Of a stretch of DNA of 64,000 nt, positions 30,406-40,418 are shown piece after piece. How positions within the stretch are numbered: position 1 is the stretch's first letter; each line of letters starts with the position of its first letter. This DNA is from Promethearchaeota archaeon (GTDB lineage Archaea; Asgardarchaeota; Lokiarchaeia; Sigyniarchaeales; SOKP01), in NCBI GenBank assembly GCA_019058445.1, contig JAHPZA010000010.1, forward strand, positions 186,001 to 250,000. Direction: 5' to 3'. The notes beneath the pieces are model-generated. The model saw only the letters and a list, made by a program, of their open reading frames with translations. It was not told the origin of the DNA and ran no database searches. A program made the translations under genes and the position numbers.

Positions 30406-31674
30406 ATGGATATCGTACTCATCACGGATGATTTTTATCCTAATTTAGGCGGAGTGTCTCATACTTTAATGAATCTATATAAGATGGTTCGCAATAAAGG
30501 ACATTCTCTACATGTCTTTAATCCATATTCTAAAGGTGAAAATATATACAAAACAATTACATTTTTAGAAGATTATACATTTAGAGATTTGATTAATTCC
30601 ATACGCTCTAAACGATTTTTATCCCTTTTACTTCTTAGTTTTTGGAAAATATTCAGAGATAAGAAAATCTCTTTATCTCATAGATTAAAAATAATTATCT
30701 ATTTTATTTCAAATCCAAGAATCTTAATCTGGGTTATAGAAAATAATATTATTTTATCTCCGTACCTCAATAGAATTAATTTTGATATCTTTTTAGGCAG
30801 TAATTTGGATGTATTACCATTACTTTTTGTATTGTCCAGGAATTTTGATAAAAAAATTGTCATATTAGCACATGGCATTGACTTTCTCATACCACATTCA
30901 ATAATCTTTAAATCATTATATTTTAAGACATATTTAATAAGAAATATCGAAAAAATCATTTTAAGCAATAATATAATGAAAAAACTTATTAAAAATATTC
31001 ACCATTTAGATGAAAACAAGTTAGAAGTTATATATAGAGGAATAAATCCGAGAGAATCAGAAGTAAAAGAAACTAGAGAGGAAATAAGAAAAGAGTTTAA
31101 TATCCCAGACAATCAGTTTGTACTTTTAAGTGTTGGACGTCATATTTCACGAAAAAAATTTGATCTAGTAATAAAAGCTGTGCGAGAGATTAAAACACTG
31201 AGACCATCTTTAAATATTAAGTATTTTTTAATAGGAGAAGGGGAGCAAACCCCATTTTTGCGTCAATTAACCAAAAACTTAAATTTAGAGAAAGAAGTAG
31301 AGTTTCTTGGACCAATTAGCATTGAAAAAAGAAATAAATTCTATAAATTATCTGATATTTTTCTCATGCCTGTAAATCCAAACAGGGACGATATTGAGGG
31401 GTTTGGAATTGTATTTTTAGAAGCAAATTATTATAGAGTTCCAGTAATAGGTACAGCGACAGGAGGGATTCTTGAGGCTATCCAAAATAAAAAAACCGGT
31501 TTTTTAATAAAACCTCACGATATAAATGATTTAATTAACAAAATTTTATTTTTACATGATAATGAAAGTATCAAAAAGGAAATGGGTGAAAAAGGTTATA
31601 GTAGGGTCATTAATGAATATACCTGGGATAAAATTGTTATGGATTATATAAAAGTTTTTAAAAATGTCATTTAA
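30406..31674 (+). CDS. GT4 family glycosyltransferase
   Basis: DFYPNLGGVSHTLMNLY, LLSVGRHISRKKFDLVIKAV, GFGIVFLEANYYRVPVIGTATGGILEAI. Confidence 0.9.
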   Translation: MDIVLITDDFYPNLGGVSHTLMNLYKMVRNKGHSLHVFNPYSKGENIYKTITFLEDYTFRDLINSIRSKRFLSLLLLSFWKIFRDKKISLSHRLKIIIYFISNPRILIWVIENNIILSPYLNRINFDIFLGSNLDVLPLLFVLSRNFDKKIVILAHGIDFLIPHSIIFKSLYFKTYLIRNIEKIILSNNIMKKLIKNIHHLDENKLEVIYRGINPRESEVKETREEIRKEFNIPDNQFVLLSVGRHISRKKFDLVIKAVREIKTLRPSLNIKYFLIGEGEQTPFLRQLTKNLNLEKEVEFLGPISIEKRNKFYKLSDIFLMPVNPNRDDIEGFGIVFLEANYYRVPVIGTATGGILEAIQNKKTGFLIKPHDINDLINKILFLHDNESIKKEMGEKGYSRVINEYTWDKIVMDYIKVFKNVI

Positions 31675-31773
31675 ATCCTCATTATCATATCAGATATGAA
31701 ATGAACGCATAAAAATGCCAGCTAATATGTGTAAAATTAAAAAATTATTTTCATTATTATCATATATAAAAGG

Positions 31774-32556
31774 TTGTTCTCTATGAGAGATATATTACTA
31801 AAGTGGAAAAATCTAATTATATTTATTCGAAAAAATAAAAAGCAGATAATTAATTTATCCAGTTTTACTCAAGCTCCTTATAAATTTATTGATTATTTCA
31901 GAGATTGGAAAAAATATTCAAAAATGGAAGGAGCAGAGCGAATTGAATTAAAACATGCACAGCCCTCATTACATGACAAAACTTTAACTAGCGGTTTTGA
32001 TAAACACTATTTTTATCAAGATATTTGGGCTTATAAAAGGATTCTAGAATCAAACTGCGATTATCATGTTGATGTAGGGTCAAATGTATACTTTGTTGGA
32101 TTTTTAACTGCGATTACAAAAGTACAATTTATTGATATCCGCCCTCTAAAAGCAAATTTAGAAAATCTTAAATCAATAAAAGGATCTATTCTTTCAATGC
32201 CATATGAGGATAATTCAATTTCCTCCTTATCTTGCTTACATGTAGCTGAACATATTGGTTTAGGACGATATGGGGATCCGCTCGATCCATTAGGGACTAA
32301 AAAAGCTGCGAAGGAATTATCAAGGGTTTTGGCACCTAATGGAAACTTATATTTTTCATTACCTATTGGAAAACCTAAATTATGCTTTAATTCTCATCGA
32401 ATCCACTCTACAGAACAAATAATGAACTACTTTTCGAGCTTAGATCTTGTAGAAATCTCCGGTATCGATGATAGCGGAAATTTTATAAGAAATATTGACG
32501 GGAGCATATTAGATTCTTGTAATTATGGATGTGGATTGTTTTGGTTTACTAAATAA
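31774..32556 (+). CDS. DUF268-like SAM methyltransferase-fold protein
   Basis: YHVDVGSNVYFVGFLTAITKVQFIDIRP, LSCLHVAEHIGLGRYGDPLDPLGTKKAAKELSRVLAPNGNLYFSLPIG. Start probably at 31783 (MRDILLK). Confidence 0.75.
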   Translation: MFSMRDILLKWKNLIIFIRKNKKQIINLSSFTQAPYKFIDYFRDWKKYSKMEGAERIELKHAQPSLHDKTLTSGFDKHYFYQDIWAYKRILESNCDYHVDVGSNVYFVGFLTAITKVQFIDIRPLKANLENLKSIKGSILSMPYEDNSISSLSCLHVAEHIGLGRYGDPLDPLGTKKAAKELSRVLAPNGNLYFSLPIGKPKLCFNSHRIHSTEQIMNYFSSLDLVEISGIDDSGNFIRNIDGSILDSCNYGCGLFWFTK

Positions 32557-32572
32557 AAAATATCACATTTTA

Positions 32573-33244
32573 TTAAAGAGAATATTTCTTATGAATTCTA
32601 ATAATGTTTTTCTTTACTATAATGGTAAAGTCAGGACGCTTAGAAAAAACCATTGTTTTTAACTCATTTATAGTTGGATAATCATTTTTTCCGATAAAAA
32701 GATTTGCATCATCTATTAAAATAACATGATTAAGATTCGAAATATTTAAAATATGTTCTAATTCTTTTTTAATAGGGGTTTCTAATTCACCTTTAGCAGT
32801 TATTCCGCCTGAAAAATGGGCATCAAGCCAAAAAACACAGGGTGATATAATATCAGGTAGGATTTTAGGCAAAATCTTACTACTATCTCCTTGAAATAAA
32901 GTAATATGATTATATCTAGAAAATCTCATCTTAGCTTTTTGATAAAGTGTCTTGTCAAGTTCAATTGAGTAAATACGATTAAAGACTCTCTTAGTTGCAT
33001 TTACCATATTTCCTCCAAATGTTCCCGTTTCAATTAAAACATCAATTGAAAATATCTTCGCATATTCTTTAACAATTTTCTGTTTTAAGTATGGAGGAGT
33101 TGGTCCTTTCATACCATTTTTTGCCCACTTCCTTAAATTATTTATGTTCCAAACTCTAGTATAAATTTTTTCAATAATTATATACCTAAGGGTTTCTATT
33201 ACAGATTTTATCATAGATTTTAGAATTTTACTCATATAAATCAA
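32573..33244 (-). CDS. SAM methyltransferase-like protein
   Basis: VLIETGTFGGNMVNATKRVFNRIYSIELD, FQGDSSKILP, FWLDAHFSGG, VILIDDANLF. Confidence 0.65.
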   Translation of the reverse strand: MIYMSKILKSMIKSVIETLRYIIIEKIYTRVWNINNLRKWAKNGMKGPTPPYLKQKIVKEYAKIFSIDVLIETGTFGGNMVNATKRVFNRIYSIELDKTLYQKAKMRFSRYNHITLFQGDSSKILPKILPDIISPCVFWLDAHFSGGITAKGELETPIKKELEHILNISNLNHVILIDDANLFIGKNDYPTINELKTMVFSKRPDFTIIVKKNIIRIHKKYSL

Positions 33245-33532
33245 AGTCCATATACTTCTTCTAATTAAATCTAATTTATTATAGTTCTCAAATTATATGG
33301 TATTGAATATACTCTAAATAAACTTTCGAAGAGATTTAAATAGCAAGTGAGAATATACTTAAAGTTTGAATGTAGTTGGTTTACTACAAGATCAGACTAA
33401 GGATTGTAAAAAAAATTTACTTAATAGAAAGGATCTGAAATTTTTTAGACTGAAGAGATATTCTATTAGGATTTTTATGATTAAGTATGAATCTATGGGG
33501 ATATATAAAAAAAACTGTTAATATAAGAAATT

Positions 33533-35089
33533 TTAAAAGTTAATGTGGTGGGGTTTTACTAATATTTTTATTGTTTTGTAATACAAATAATTAATAAAAT
33601 ATTTTATTTTGAGTGAATAAACAATTTTGGCAAAATTGTATTTAATATAACAAGTTTTTAGATACCTCATTATTTTCATAATACTATACTTATTCAAATT
33701 TAAATGGGATTTTAGCACCCGTCGATTGGGAATGGTTTTTAACCATTTTCTATTAATAAAATCTCGAATAACCCATTTATTCCCATTAGTTAATATACCA
33801 AAATTAGGAATGCTCAGATCAATATTTTCAGTCAAATATACGATTTTCTCCAACTCATTCCATTCTTTTAAATTTATATTATTTTCAGAAGATATTAATT
33901 TTATAACCATCATTATTTTTCCTTTTATTTCAATAAAATAATAATTCTTTAGATTTGGTTTATAAAAGAAGGGCCTTTTCTTCCAACATAATATTTTGAT
34001 TGATCTTTTGGTTTTTAAATCTTTTTTTGTATTAAATCCCAAATATTTTAATATGAATGCAAAATCTCTTTGATTCAAATTATCGTCAGCAAAATCTTTC
34101 ATTCTATTAATTGTATTTTTACCAACTATTCTATCAATTCCCCTGATATATTTTGTAAAATCGATAGAAACATCTTTTTTTTTTAAAAAAGTGCTAATTT
34201 CTTCAAACCTCTTTGACCATGTATGATCTTCAATTGCTCTCCGATAACCGTTTTTTGCTATTTTATCCCTTTCAATTGGATTTTCTAAATAATATAATAT
34301 TTTTTGAAATAGATCTTTTTTTTTTTTCCAACAAATAATTTCTTTATCTATTTCAAAATATTCTTCTAAACAGGGGGAATACTGCATTAATTGAAAACCT
34401 CCAGACATACTTACTTCAAATGTTCTTAAATTAACAATTCTTCTATTAGAAAATGGTACTGATTCTTTGGTAGCAAATGTAATATTGATTTTTGTCTGAT
34501 TATAAAATCTATTTATATCTTCATAACTCCAAGGCATATCTACTCCATGACCGATTGGAAATTTATAAATTAAATTGTGCTTTTCACAAAATTTTCTTAT
34601 TAAATTAAGCCAATAACCTCGTTCTCCGTAGAATTGTCCAAAAAACCCAATGTCATAAATTTTATTAATATTTTTGGGGTAAAACATATAAGGATTTGCC
34701 GCCATCCCTTTATACATAAGATTCTCTCTTTTATAATATTCCATTAAAGGTTTAGCATATTTCTCAACATACCATACTTTTGTAAAAACCGACATTTTAG
34801 CAATATAGGGTCTATTTATAGCATTTTCAGAAAACTTGATTAATGGAATATTAATCTTACGATCTTCCAACCATTCAATTATATAAGGGAAATTAGCGGG
34901 AAAATCAAAAATAAAATCAATGTCTTTGTTTTCTTTAACGCATTTTTCTAACGCATCTAAATCTATTTTTGCATTTTTATTAGATGCATCTTTATAATTT
35001 TCAGGGAGGATTAGCTCATAATGTCTTATTAACTCATCATAAATCTGCGAATACCACATCGCAATATTATTATTAAAAATGATCTTCAT
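33533..35089 (-). CDS. CgeB-like glycosyltransferase with C-terminal extension
   Basis: YDIGFFGQFYGERGYWLNLIRKFCE, RIVNLRTFEVSMSGGFQLMQYSPCLEEYFE, GYRRAIEDHTWSKRFEEI. Confidence 0.7.
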   Translation of the reverse strand: MKIIFNNNIAMWYSQIYDELIRHYELILPENYKDASNKNAKIDLDALEKCVKENKDIDFIFDFPANFPYIIEWLEDRKINIPLIKFSENAINRPYIAKMSVFTKVWYVEKYAKPLMEYYKRENLMYKGMAANPYMFYPKNINKIYDIGFFGQFYGERGYWLNLIRKFCEKHNLIYKFPIGHGVDMPWSYEDINRFYNQTKINITFATKESVPFSNRRIVNLRTFEVSMSGGFQLMQYSPCLEEYFEIDKEIICWKKKKDLFQKILYYLENPIERDKIAKNGYRRAIEDHTWSKRFEEISTFLKKKDVSIDFTKYIRGIDRIVGKNTINRMKDFADDNLNQRDFAFILKYLGFNTKKDLKTKRSIKILCWKKRPFFYKPNLKNYYFIEIKGKIMMVIKLISSENNINLKEWNELEKIVYLTENIDLSIPNFGILTNGNKWVIRDFINRKWLKTIPNRRVLKSHLNLNKYSIMKIMRYLKTCYIKYNFAKIVYSLKIKYFINYLYYKTIKILVKPHHINF

Positions 35090-35267
35090 TTCTTAAAATA
35101 ACAATTAGTAAAAATATAAAACTTAATAATTGCAATAAAGTGGTAAAAAATTAATATTTTAAGCAAAAAGATCAATAATTATGGTTTACAAAATAATAAT
35201 ATAAAACTAATTAAAAACCTAGAATATGAAATACAAAATTAGTAATATTTACTAATTTATTTTAAAA

Positions 35268-36065
35268 CTATAGTGCTCGTCGTGAGAAAAATGTAAAATA
35301 AATACCATAAGCACGTTCATAAATTCTATTAAGAAATCCAATTTTCGGAATTATCATTTCAAAAAGATACCATATACTCCATAATTGCCTTATACCTTTT
35401 TCTCGTATGTAATATTTTTTATTTTGGGGCAGAGTCCTTGCAGCAAATATATTAAGTTCGTCGAATTGCTTTTTTGAGATAAATTCACTACTTTTTTTTT
35501 TAAAAAATGCTACAAATATCATTCTGCTTTTAGGTATAGGAGGATTAAAAGCATTCTGTATTTTTAACATTATGACTTTATAATCACACAATCTTGCTAA
35601 TCTAGAAAAAAATTCCTTTGGGTAATAATAAAGACAATGATCTGGGAAATTATTAGGGAGCGGGAGAGTATGAATCATAATACCATTAGCTTTACACATA
35701 TCATGTACATTTTTAAAAACCTGAAATTGATTTTCAACATGTTCTGACGTTCCATAATCAGTGATTAATTGAAATCTATCTATTAAAGATTCAGGAACAG
35801 GAAAATTTAAGTCTACAACTAAAGATCCAAACATTCCATTTAAATCTAAAGATACATGTTCTAATACTTTCTTTATTTCAGTATAATATTTTTTTGCTAC
35901 TATATGACTTTTATAAAATATTTGATCGCCAAGTTCACACATTCGCACATCTTTCCACTTAAGATTTATTATTTTAAGAACCTTATCTTGGAAAGCAAGG
36001 ATATTATATGTTAAACCCATTCTCAACATCCCTTTTATTTTATAAGTGAAATAAGAATTTCGCAA
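35268..36065 (-). CDS. SAM methyltransferase-like protein
   Basis: VDLNFPVPESLIDRFQLITDYGTSEHVENQFQVFKNVHDMCKANGIMIHTLPLPNNFPDH. True start may be internal (MGLTYNIL). Confidence 0.55.
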   Translation of the reverse strand: MRNSYFTYKIKGMLRMGLTYNILAFQDKVLKIINLKWKDVRMCELGDQIFYKSHIVAKKYYTEIKKVLEHVSLDLNGMFGSLVVDLNFPVPESLIDRFQLITDYGTSEHVENQFQVFKNVHDMCKANGIMIHTLPLPNNFPDHCLYYYPKEFFSRLARLCDYKVIMLKIQNAFNPPIPKSRMIFVAFFKKKSSEFISKKQFDELNIFAARTLPQNKKYYIREKGIRQLWSIWYLFEMIIPKIGFLNRIYERAYGIYFTFFSRRAL

Positions 36066-37165
36066 ATCTTTATAATATCTTGATCTTTCAACCCACTATA
36101 TAAAGGAAGACATAAAATTTGGGTGGTTATCTTTTCGGCAATAGGAAGTTGATAATCTCTATCCTTTTTAAAGAACAAATAATCTGTACATAAGGGATAG
36201 AAATATTTTCGTGTAAAAACATTATATTTTTTAAGCAAATCATAGACTTTATCTCTATTATTTCTTGATTTTTTTTCATCAATTAATAGAGGAAAATATT
36301 GATAATTGTACATGACATTCTGTTTCTCAACATTAAACTTTAATCCATCAACATTTTCAAGATTTTCTCTGTAAACTTGAGTTAAATGTTTTCTCTTTTT
36401 AATCTCATCTTCAACAAGTTGTAAATTTAAAAGTCCTATCGCTGCCTGTAATTCGTTTAATTTACCATTTGTTCCGGGCAGAAGGATTTCATATTCATCT
36501 TTAGTTCCATATCCGAAATTTTTTAAAAGATACAAGAGTTCCTTTAATTCAGAATTATTGTATGTAAGAGCTCCACCTTCTATAGTATGAAAGATTTTAG
36601 TAGCATGGAAACTAAACATACTAATATCTCCATAATTTCCAATCCCTTTATTTTTAAAATTAACACCAAAACAGTGAGCAGCATCATATATAACTTTAAC
36701 TTGGTAATTTTTGGCAATCTTCTCAATTTTTTCAACGTCACATGGATTACCAAATACATGAACCCCAAGTATAGCAGATGTATTAGGAGTTATCAAATCT
36801 TCGATTGCATCACTGTTGATATTAAAATCATCTGGATTAATGTCGCAAAAAATAGGCTTTAAATTCTTTTGAAATAACGAAGTTACGGTCGCGGGAAATG
36901 TGAAAGGAGTCGTGATTACTTCTCCTTTTAATTCAAGTGCTTGTAATGCTATTTCTAAAGCAATTGTACCATTACAAAAAAGAGTGAGATTATCCACATT
37001 TAAATATTTTGTAAGTTCTGTCTCTAACGCTTTATGTTGATTTCCGTGATTTGTGAGCCATTTAGATTCCCAAATCTCATCAATCTTTTTATAAACTTGA
37101 ATTAATGGAGCTAAAACAGGTCGAATTATATAAATTGGTTCTTTAAAAGGTTTAATTTTAGTCAA
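36035..37165 (-). CDS. DegT/DnrJ/EryC1-family PLP aminotransferase
   Basis: FCNGTIALEIALQALELKGEVITTPFTFPAT, VKVIYDAAHCFGVNFKNKGIGNYGDISMFSFHATKIFHTIEGGAL. Confidence 0.9.
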   Translation of the reverse strand: MTKIKPFKEPIYIIRPVLAPLIQVYKKIDEIWESKWLTNHGNQHKALETELTKYLNVDNLTLFCNGTIALEIALQALELKGEVITTPFTFPATVTSLFQKNLKPIFCDINPDDFNINSDAIEDLITPNTSAILGVHVFGNPCDVEKIEKIAKNYQVKVIYDAAHCFGVNFKNKGIGNYGDISMFSFHATKIFHTIEGGALTYNNSELKELLYLLKNFGYGTKDEYEILLPGTNGKLNELQAAIGLLNLQLVEDEIKKRKHLTQVYRENLENVDGLKFNVEKQNVMYNYQYFPLLIDEKKSRNNRDKVYDLLKKYNVFTRKYFYPLCTDYLFFKKDRDYQLPIAEKITTQILCLPLYSGLKDQDIIKICEILISLIK

Positions 37166-37535
37166 GCAGCAAAACCATTTTCGATAAAAAAGTCTTTCGT
37201 CAAAATTATTCTATAGAATTATTTAAAAAATATTAAATTTATTTAATTTATTCATACTTCTAATTTATTCGATTTTCTGATTCAAATAACTATTTATTAC
37301 TTCCATTATTAATGTTAATTAAGCTTTTATTAATATGAAGTTTTAGATGGTATTAAATTAATATTTAAAGTCTGATACTAATAGTATTAATAGAAAAGAT
37401 AAAATTAAAACGAATTTTAGGAGATTACGTTAACCGTATTATTTTAGATAATAAAATGGGTCTCAATCTTATACGAAAAATTAGAGAAATCAGAAGATAT
37501 GGTTTTATTTAACAATTGGTTAAGAGGGGAAAAGA

Positions 37536-38783
37536 ATTAAAGTTGCGATAATTCAACCTTATTATTTTAATATTTGGGAAGCAATTGGTCCTGCGTATAT
37601 AATTTCTTATTGTAAGAAAAATTATGAGGGTGCCCTCGATTTTAAATTCTTTCAAAGCTATTTCGATTCTGATAGTTATATCATAGAAAATTGTAAAGAT
37701 TGTGATATTGTCGGCTTTTCTTGCACTTCTCCAACTTTTAAGCATGGCGTAAAATTAGCGAATAACTTAAAAGAGTTAAATCCAAACATTAAAACTGTAT
37801 TTGGTGGATATCACGTATCTGCATTAAAAGATCTAATTACAGATGAATGTATCGATCAAATTGTTGTCGGAGAGGGAGAATATGCCTTTTTAGACATTCT
37901 TAATGGTAATAATAATCATATTGTATATGGAAAGCGTCTAGATTTCAAGGAACTTCCCTGGCCTGATCGGGATGCAATTAAAAACGAAAGAACTATTAAT
38001 CTTTGTGAAGAAATGGCGAATCAACGGATAACTGGATTTCAAGCAAATAGAGGGTGTCCTTTCAGATGTACATATTGCGCTGAAAGATGTATTACCGGTA
38101 TTATTAACAGGAATAATCCGATTAGATCGAGGAATTTGCCCGACCTTTTAAATGAAATTGAATTTGTTGAGAATAAATATAATTTGGACTATTTTAAATT
38201 TGTTGATGCAACTTTTGATGTATCATCGAAATATGTTACTGATTTTTGCAAGGAAAAAATAAAAAGAGATTTGACTATTGAATGGGAGTGCATGATTCAT
38301 GCTAGTATTGCTAAAGAAGAAATGTTTCCATGGTTAAAAAAGGCAAATTGCAATCAAATCAATGTTGGCTGTGAGAGTGGTAGTCCAAAGATTTTAAAAG
38401 AAATTAGAAAAGGGGTTTCAGTCGATAAGATAATTAAAGTTTTTGATTGGGGTAAAAAATACGGAATAAAACGACGAGCATTTTTTTTAATAGGTACTCC
38501 TTCAGAAACATTAGAGGATATTAAACTAACAGAGAAGCTTATAGAAAGAATAGATCCTGATTTTTTAGGTGTTACAATATTATGTCCATACCCTGGAAGT
38601 GATTATTATAATCATGAGAAAATGAAAGATATTGATTGGTCCTTTACTGATGAGTATTCTAATGATTTTTGGCATACAGAATATTTTTCCAATCAAGATC
38701 TAAAAAATATTCAAAAAGAGTTAACAGACAAATTTAAAGAAAGATTAGTCTGGCACCAAACAAAAATATTAGGAAATGAATGA
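37536..38783 (+). CDS. B12-binding-domain radical SAM protein; proposed start at ATT 37536..37538 (415 codons)
   Basis: ORF track begins at 38013, but the same frame is open upstream: IKVAIIQPYYFNIWEAIGPAYIISYCKKNY...VGFSCTSPTFKHGVKLANNLKELNPNIKTVFGGYHVS...IVVGEGEYAFLDIL; radical SAM motif CPFRCTYCAER. Confidence 0.88.
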   Translation: MKVAIIQPYYFNIWEAIGPAYIISYCKKNYEGALDFKFFQSYFDSDSYIIENCKDCDIVGFSCTSPTFKHGVKLANNLKELNPNIKTVFGGYHVSALKDLITDECIDQIVVGEGEYAFLDILNGNNNHIVYGKRLDFKELPWPDRDAIKNERTINLCEEMANQRITGFQANRGCPFRCTYCAERCITGIINRNNPIRSRNLPDLLNEIEFVENKYNLDYFKFVDATFDVSSKYVTDFCKEKIKRDLTIEWECMIHASIAKEEMFPWLKKANCNQINVGCESGSPKILKEIRKGVSVDKIIKVFDWGKKYGIKRRAFFLIGTPSETLEDIKLTEKLIERIDPDFLGVTILCPYPGSDYYNHEKMKDIDWSFTDEYSNDFWHTEYFSNQDLKNIQKELTDKFKERLVWHQTKILGNE

Positions 38784-38864
38784 AGAAAAATTAATAAAAA
38801 ATGAGTATTCCCTATTTTAAATTAAAAATTTTATGCTAATTATAATAAATGCACTGAATGAAAG

Positions 38865-39638
38865 ATGAATTCACAAATTTTGAATAATTCAAATAAGAAT
38901 CAGAAGTTATTAGTAATCACTCGATGTGATGAGAAAATTAAGCCTGTAACAGACATAACTCATCCAATTATAAAAAAATTTGCTAAAGATTGGAATGCAG
39001 ATTTTTTGAAACTCGAGGAATATGTGGATTGTCCTGATGATGGCAAATACCATTATAGGATTTTAGAGTTTTATGATTTATTAGAGAAATATGATAGAAT
39101 ATTACATATAGACTCGGATATACTTATAAACAAAAACTGTCCAAATGTCTTTAAAATTGTACCTGAAAATAAAATTGGAACGATTTATGAAGATAAAGGA
39201 AGCAGAACTGAAGCCAGACGCAAGTTAATAATTGAAATTCAAGAAGCTTTTGGAGATGTAGGTTGGAAATCAGGATATATAAATACAGGTTTTTTTTTAG
39301 TTTCCAAGCAACATCAAAAAATATTTGAAAAAATAAATGGTAAGCTATGGATGGATATTGGTTGGGACGATGTTCATTTAGGTTATAATGTCCACAAATA
39401 TAACTTTGAGGTTTATGAATTACCCTATCAATTCAATCATATGACTATGTTTTCAGAACCGTGGAATGGAAATGCAAACCGTTTTGATTCTTATATCATA
39501 CACTATGCTGGTAAGGGAATTTTTGATATAAAAAAATTTAGAAAGTTTACACCAAAAGCAAGAATAAAACAAATTAAACGGGATTTTAAAAAAATTTATG
39601 GAAAGAATAAAAATAAATCACTTAAATTGAAACAATAA
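38865..39638 (+). CDS. GT8-like/nucleotide-diphospho-sugar transferase
   Basis: YDRILHIDSDILINKNCPNVFK (DxD), GWKSGYINTGFFLVSKQHQKIF, FIIHYAGK-like IIHYAGKGIFD. Confidence 0.65.
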   Translation: MNSQILNNSNKNQKLLVITRCDEKIKPVTDITHPIIKKFAKDWNADFLKLEEYVDCPDDGKYHYRILEFYDLLEKYDRILHIDSDILINKNCPNVFKIVPENKIGTIYEDKGSRTEARRKLIIEIQEAFGDVGWKSGYINTGFFLVSKQHQKIFEKINGKLWMDIGWDDVHLGYNVHKYNFEVYELPYQFNHMTMFSEPWNGNANRFDSYIIHYAGKGIFDIKKFRKFTPKARIKQIKRDFKKIYGKNKNKSLKLKQ

Positions 39639-39700
39639 AAAACTAAAAATATTTGTGTCTATATTAAATTTTTAAATATATCATTGATGAGGGTAAAATT

Positions 39701-40294
39701 TTGGATGATCACAAATTGAATTTGAAAGATATTGCCATAATTGATGCACTTCCTGTTTATAATACTGATAATTTAATATTGGAAGTCGGGTGTGGACAAG
39801 GGGGGATAGATTTTCGTTTAATGGAAATGGGATATAAAGTTTATGCTACTGACTACAAAAGACATGATACTTGGGAGGATATTGAGAATGAAAAAGGATT
39901 TATAAAATTTTTTGAGGCAAATATTTATGATCTTAAATCATTTCATGATATCAAAGCGCCAGTTGTTATTTGTAGTGAAGTTTTAGAGCATCTGACTGAT
40001 TATAAGATAGCATTAAAGAATTTACTTAAATTAGCTCAAGTAAGATTAATTATAACTATTCCTCATGAAGAATCTTTCGGGGGAAGGTTTGCCCCTCCTC
40101 CAGAAGGGCATTGTAATTTTTGGAGTGATACACGAAAATTTTGGAAATATAAAAAAGTTAGTGAATTTCATAAATTATGTCACCCTTTTAGTGTAGCGAT
40201 ATCTAAAATTAGAACAAAAGCTAAGGATGTACAGATGAAGCAATATTGTTATTTAATTGTAGTAGATATGACTCAAAACCTAATATATGATTGA
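39701..40294 (+). CDS. Class I SAM-dependent methyltransferase
   Basis: LILEVGCGQGGIDFRLMEMGYKVYATD, PVVICSEVLEHLTDY. Confidence 0.8.
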   Translation: MDDHKLNLKDIAIIDALPVYNTDNLILEVGCGQGGIDFRLMEMGYKVYATDYKRHDTWEDIENEKGFIKFFEANIYDLKSFHDIKAPVVICSEVLEHLTDYKIALKNLLKLAQVRLIITIPHEESFGGRFAPPPEGHCNFWSDTRKFWKYKKVSEFHKLCHPFSVAISKIRTKAKDVQMKQYCYLIVVDMTQNLIYD

Positions 40295-40418
40295 AGTTAT
40301 GGATTTTTTTATTATATTGATTAACTTCAATTTAAAATCATAAATTTTCATTTATAAATATCAATTTGAAATGATCCTTTTTGTATCTGGTTATAATAAG
40401 TTAAATTCATCAAGATAC

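Noticed and set aside
36580-36862. Small ORFs on both strands inside the DegT aminotransferase.
   Set aside because: Fully contained in a strongly supported CDS; shadow ORFs.
37370-37510. Short open stretch ...KRILGDYVNRIILDNKMGLNLIRKIREIRRYGFI* on the plus strand.
   Set aside because: About 40 codons, no convincing start or family; could be a relic but evidence is too thin.
37509-37745. 78-aa minus ORF at the start of the B12-radical SAM gene.
   Set aside because: Antisense to the newly recognised 5' portion of the radical SAM CDS; explains why that part was missed rather than being a gene.
39698-39703. Possible fourth AUH start: in-frame ATT immediately before TTG of the methyltransferase at 39701.
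   Set aside because: TTG itself is an acceptable start and SD spacing fits both, so it does not discriminate.
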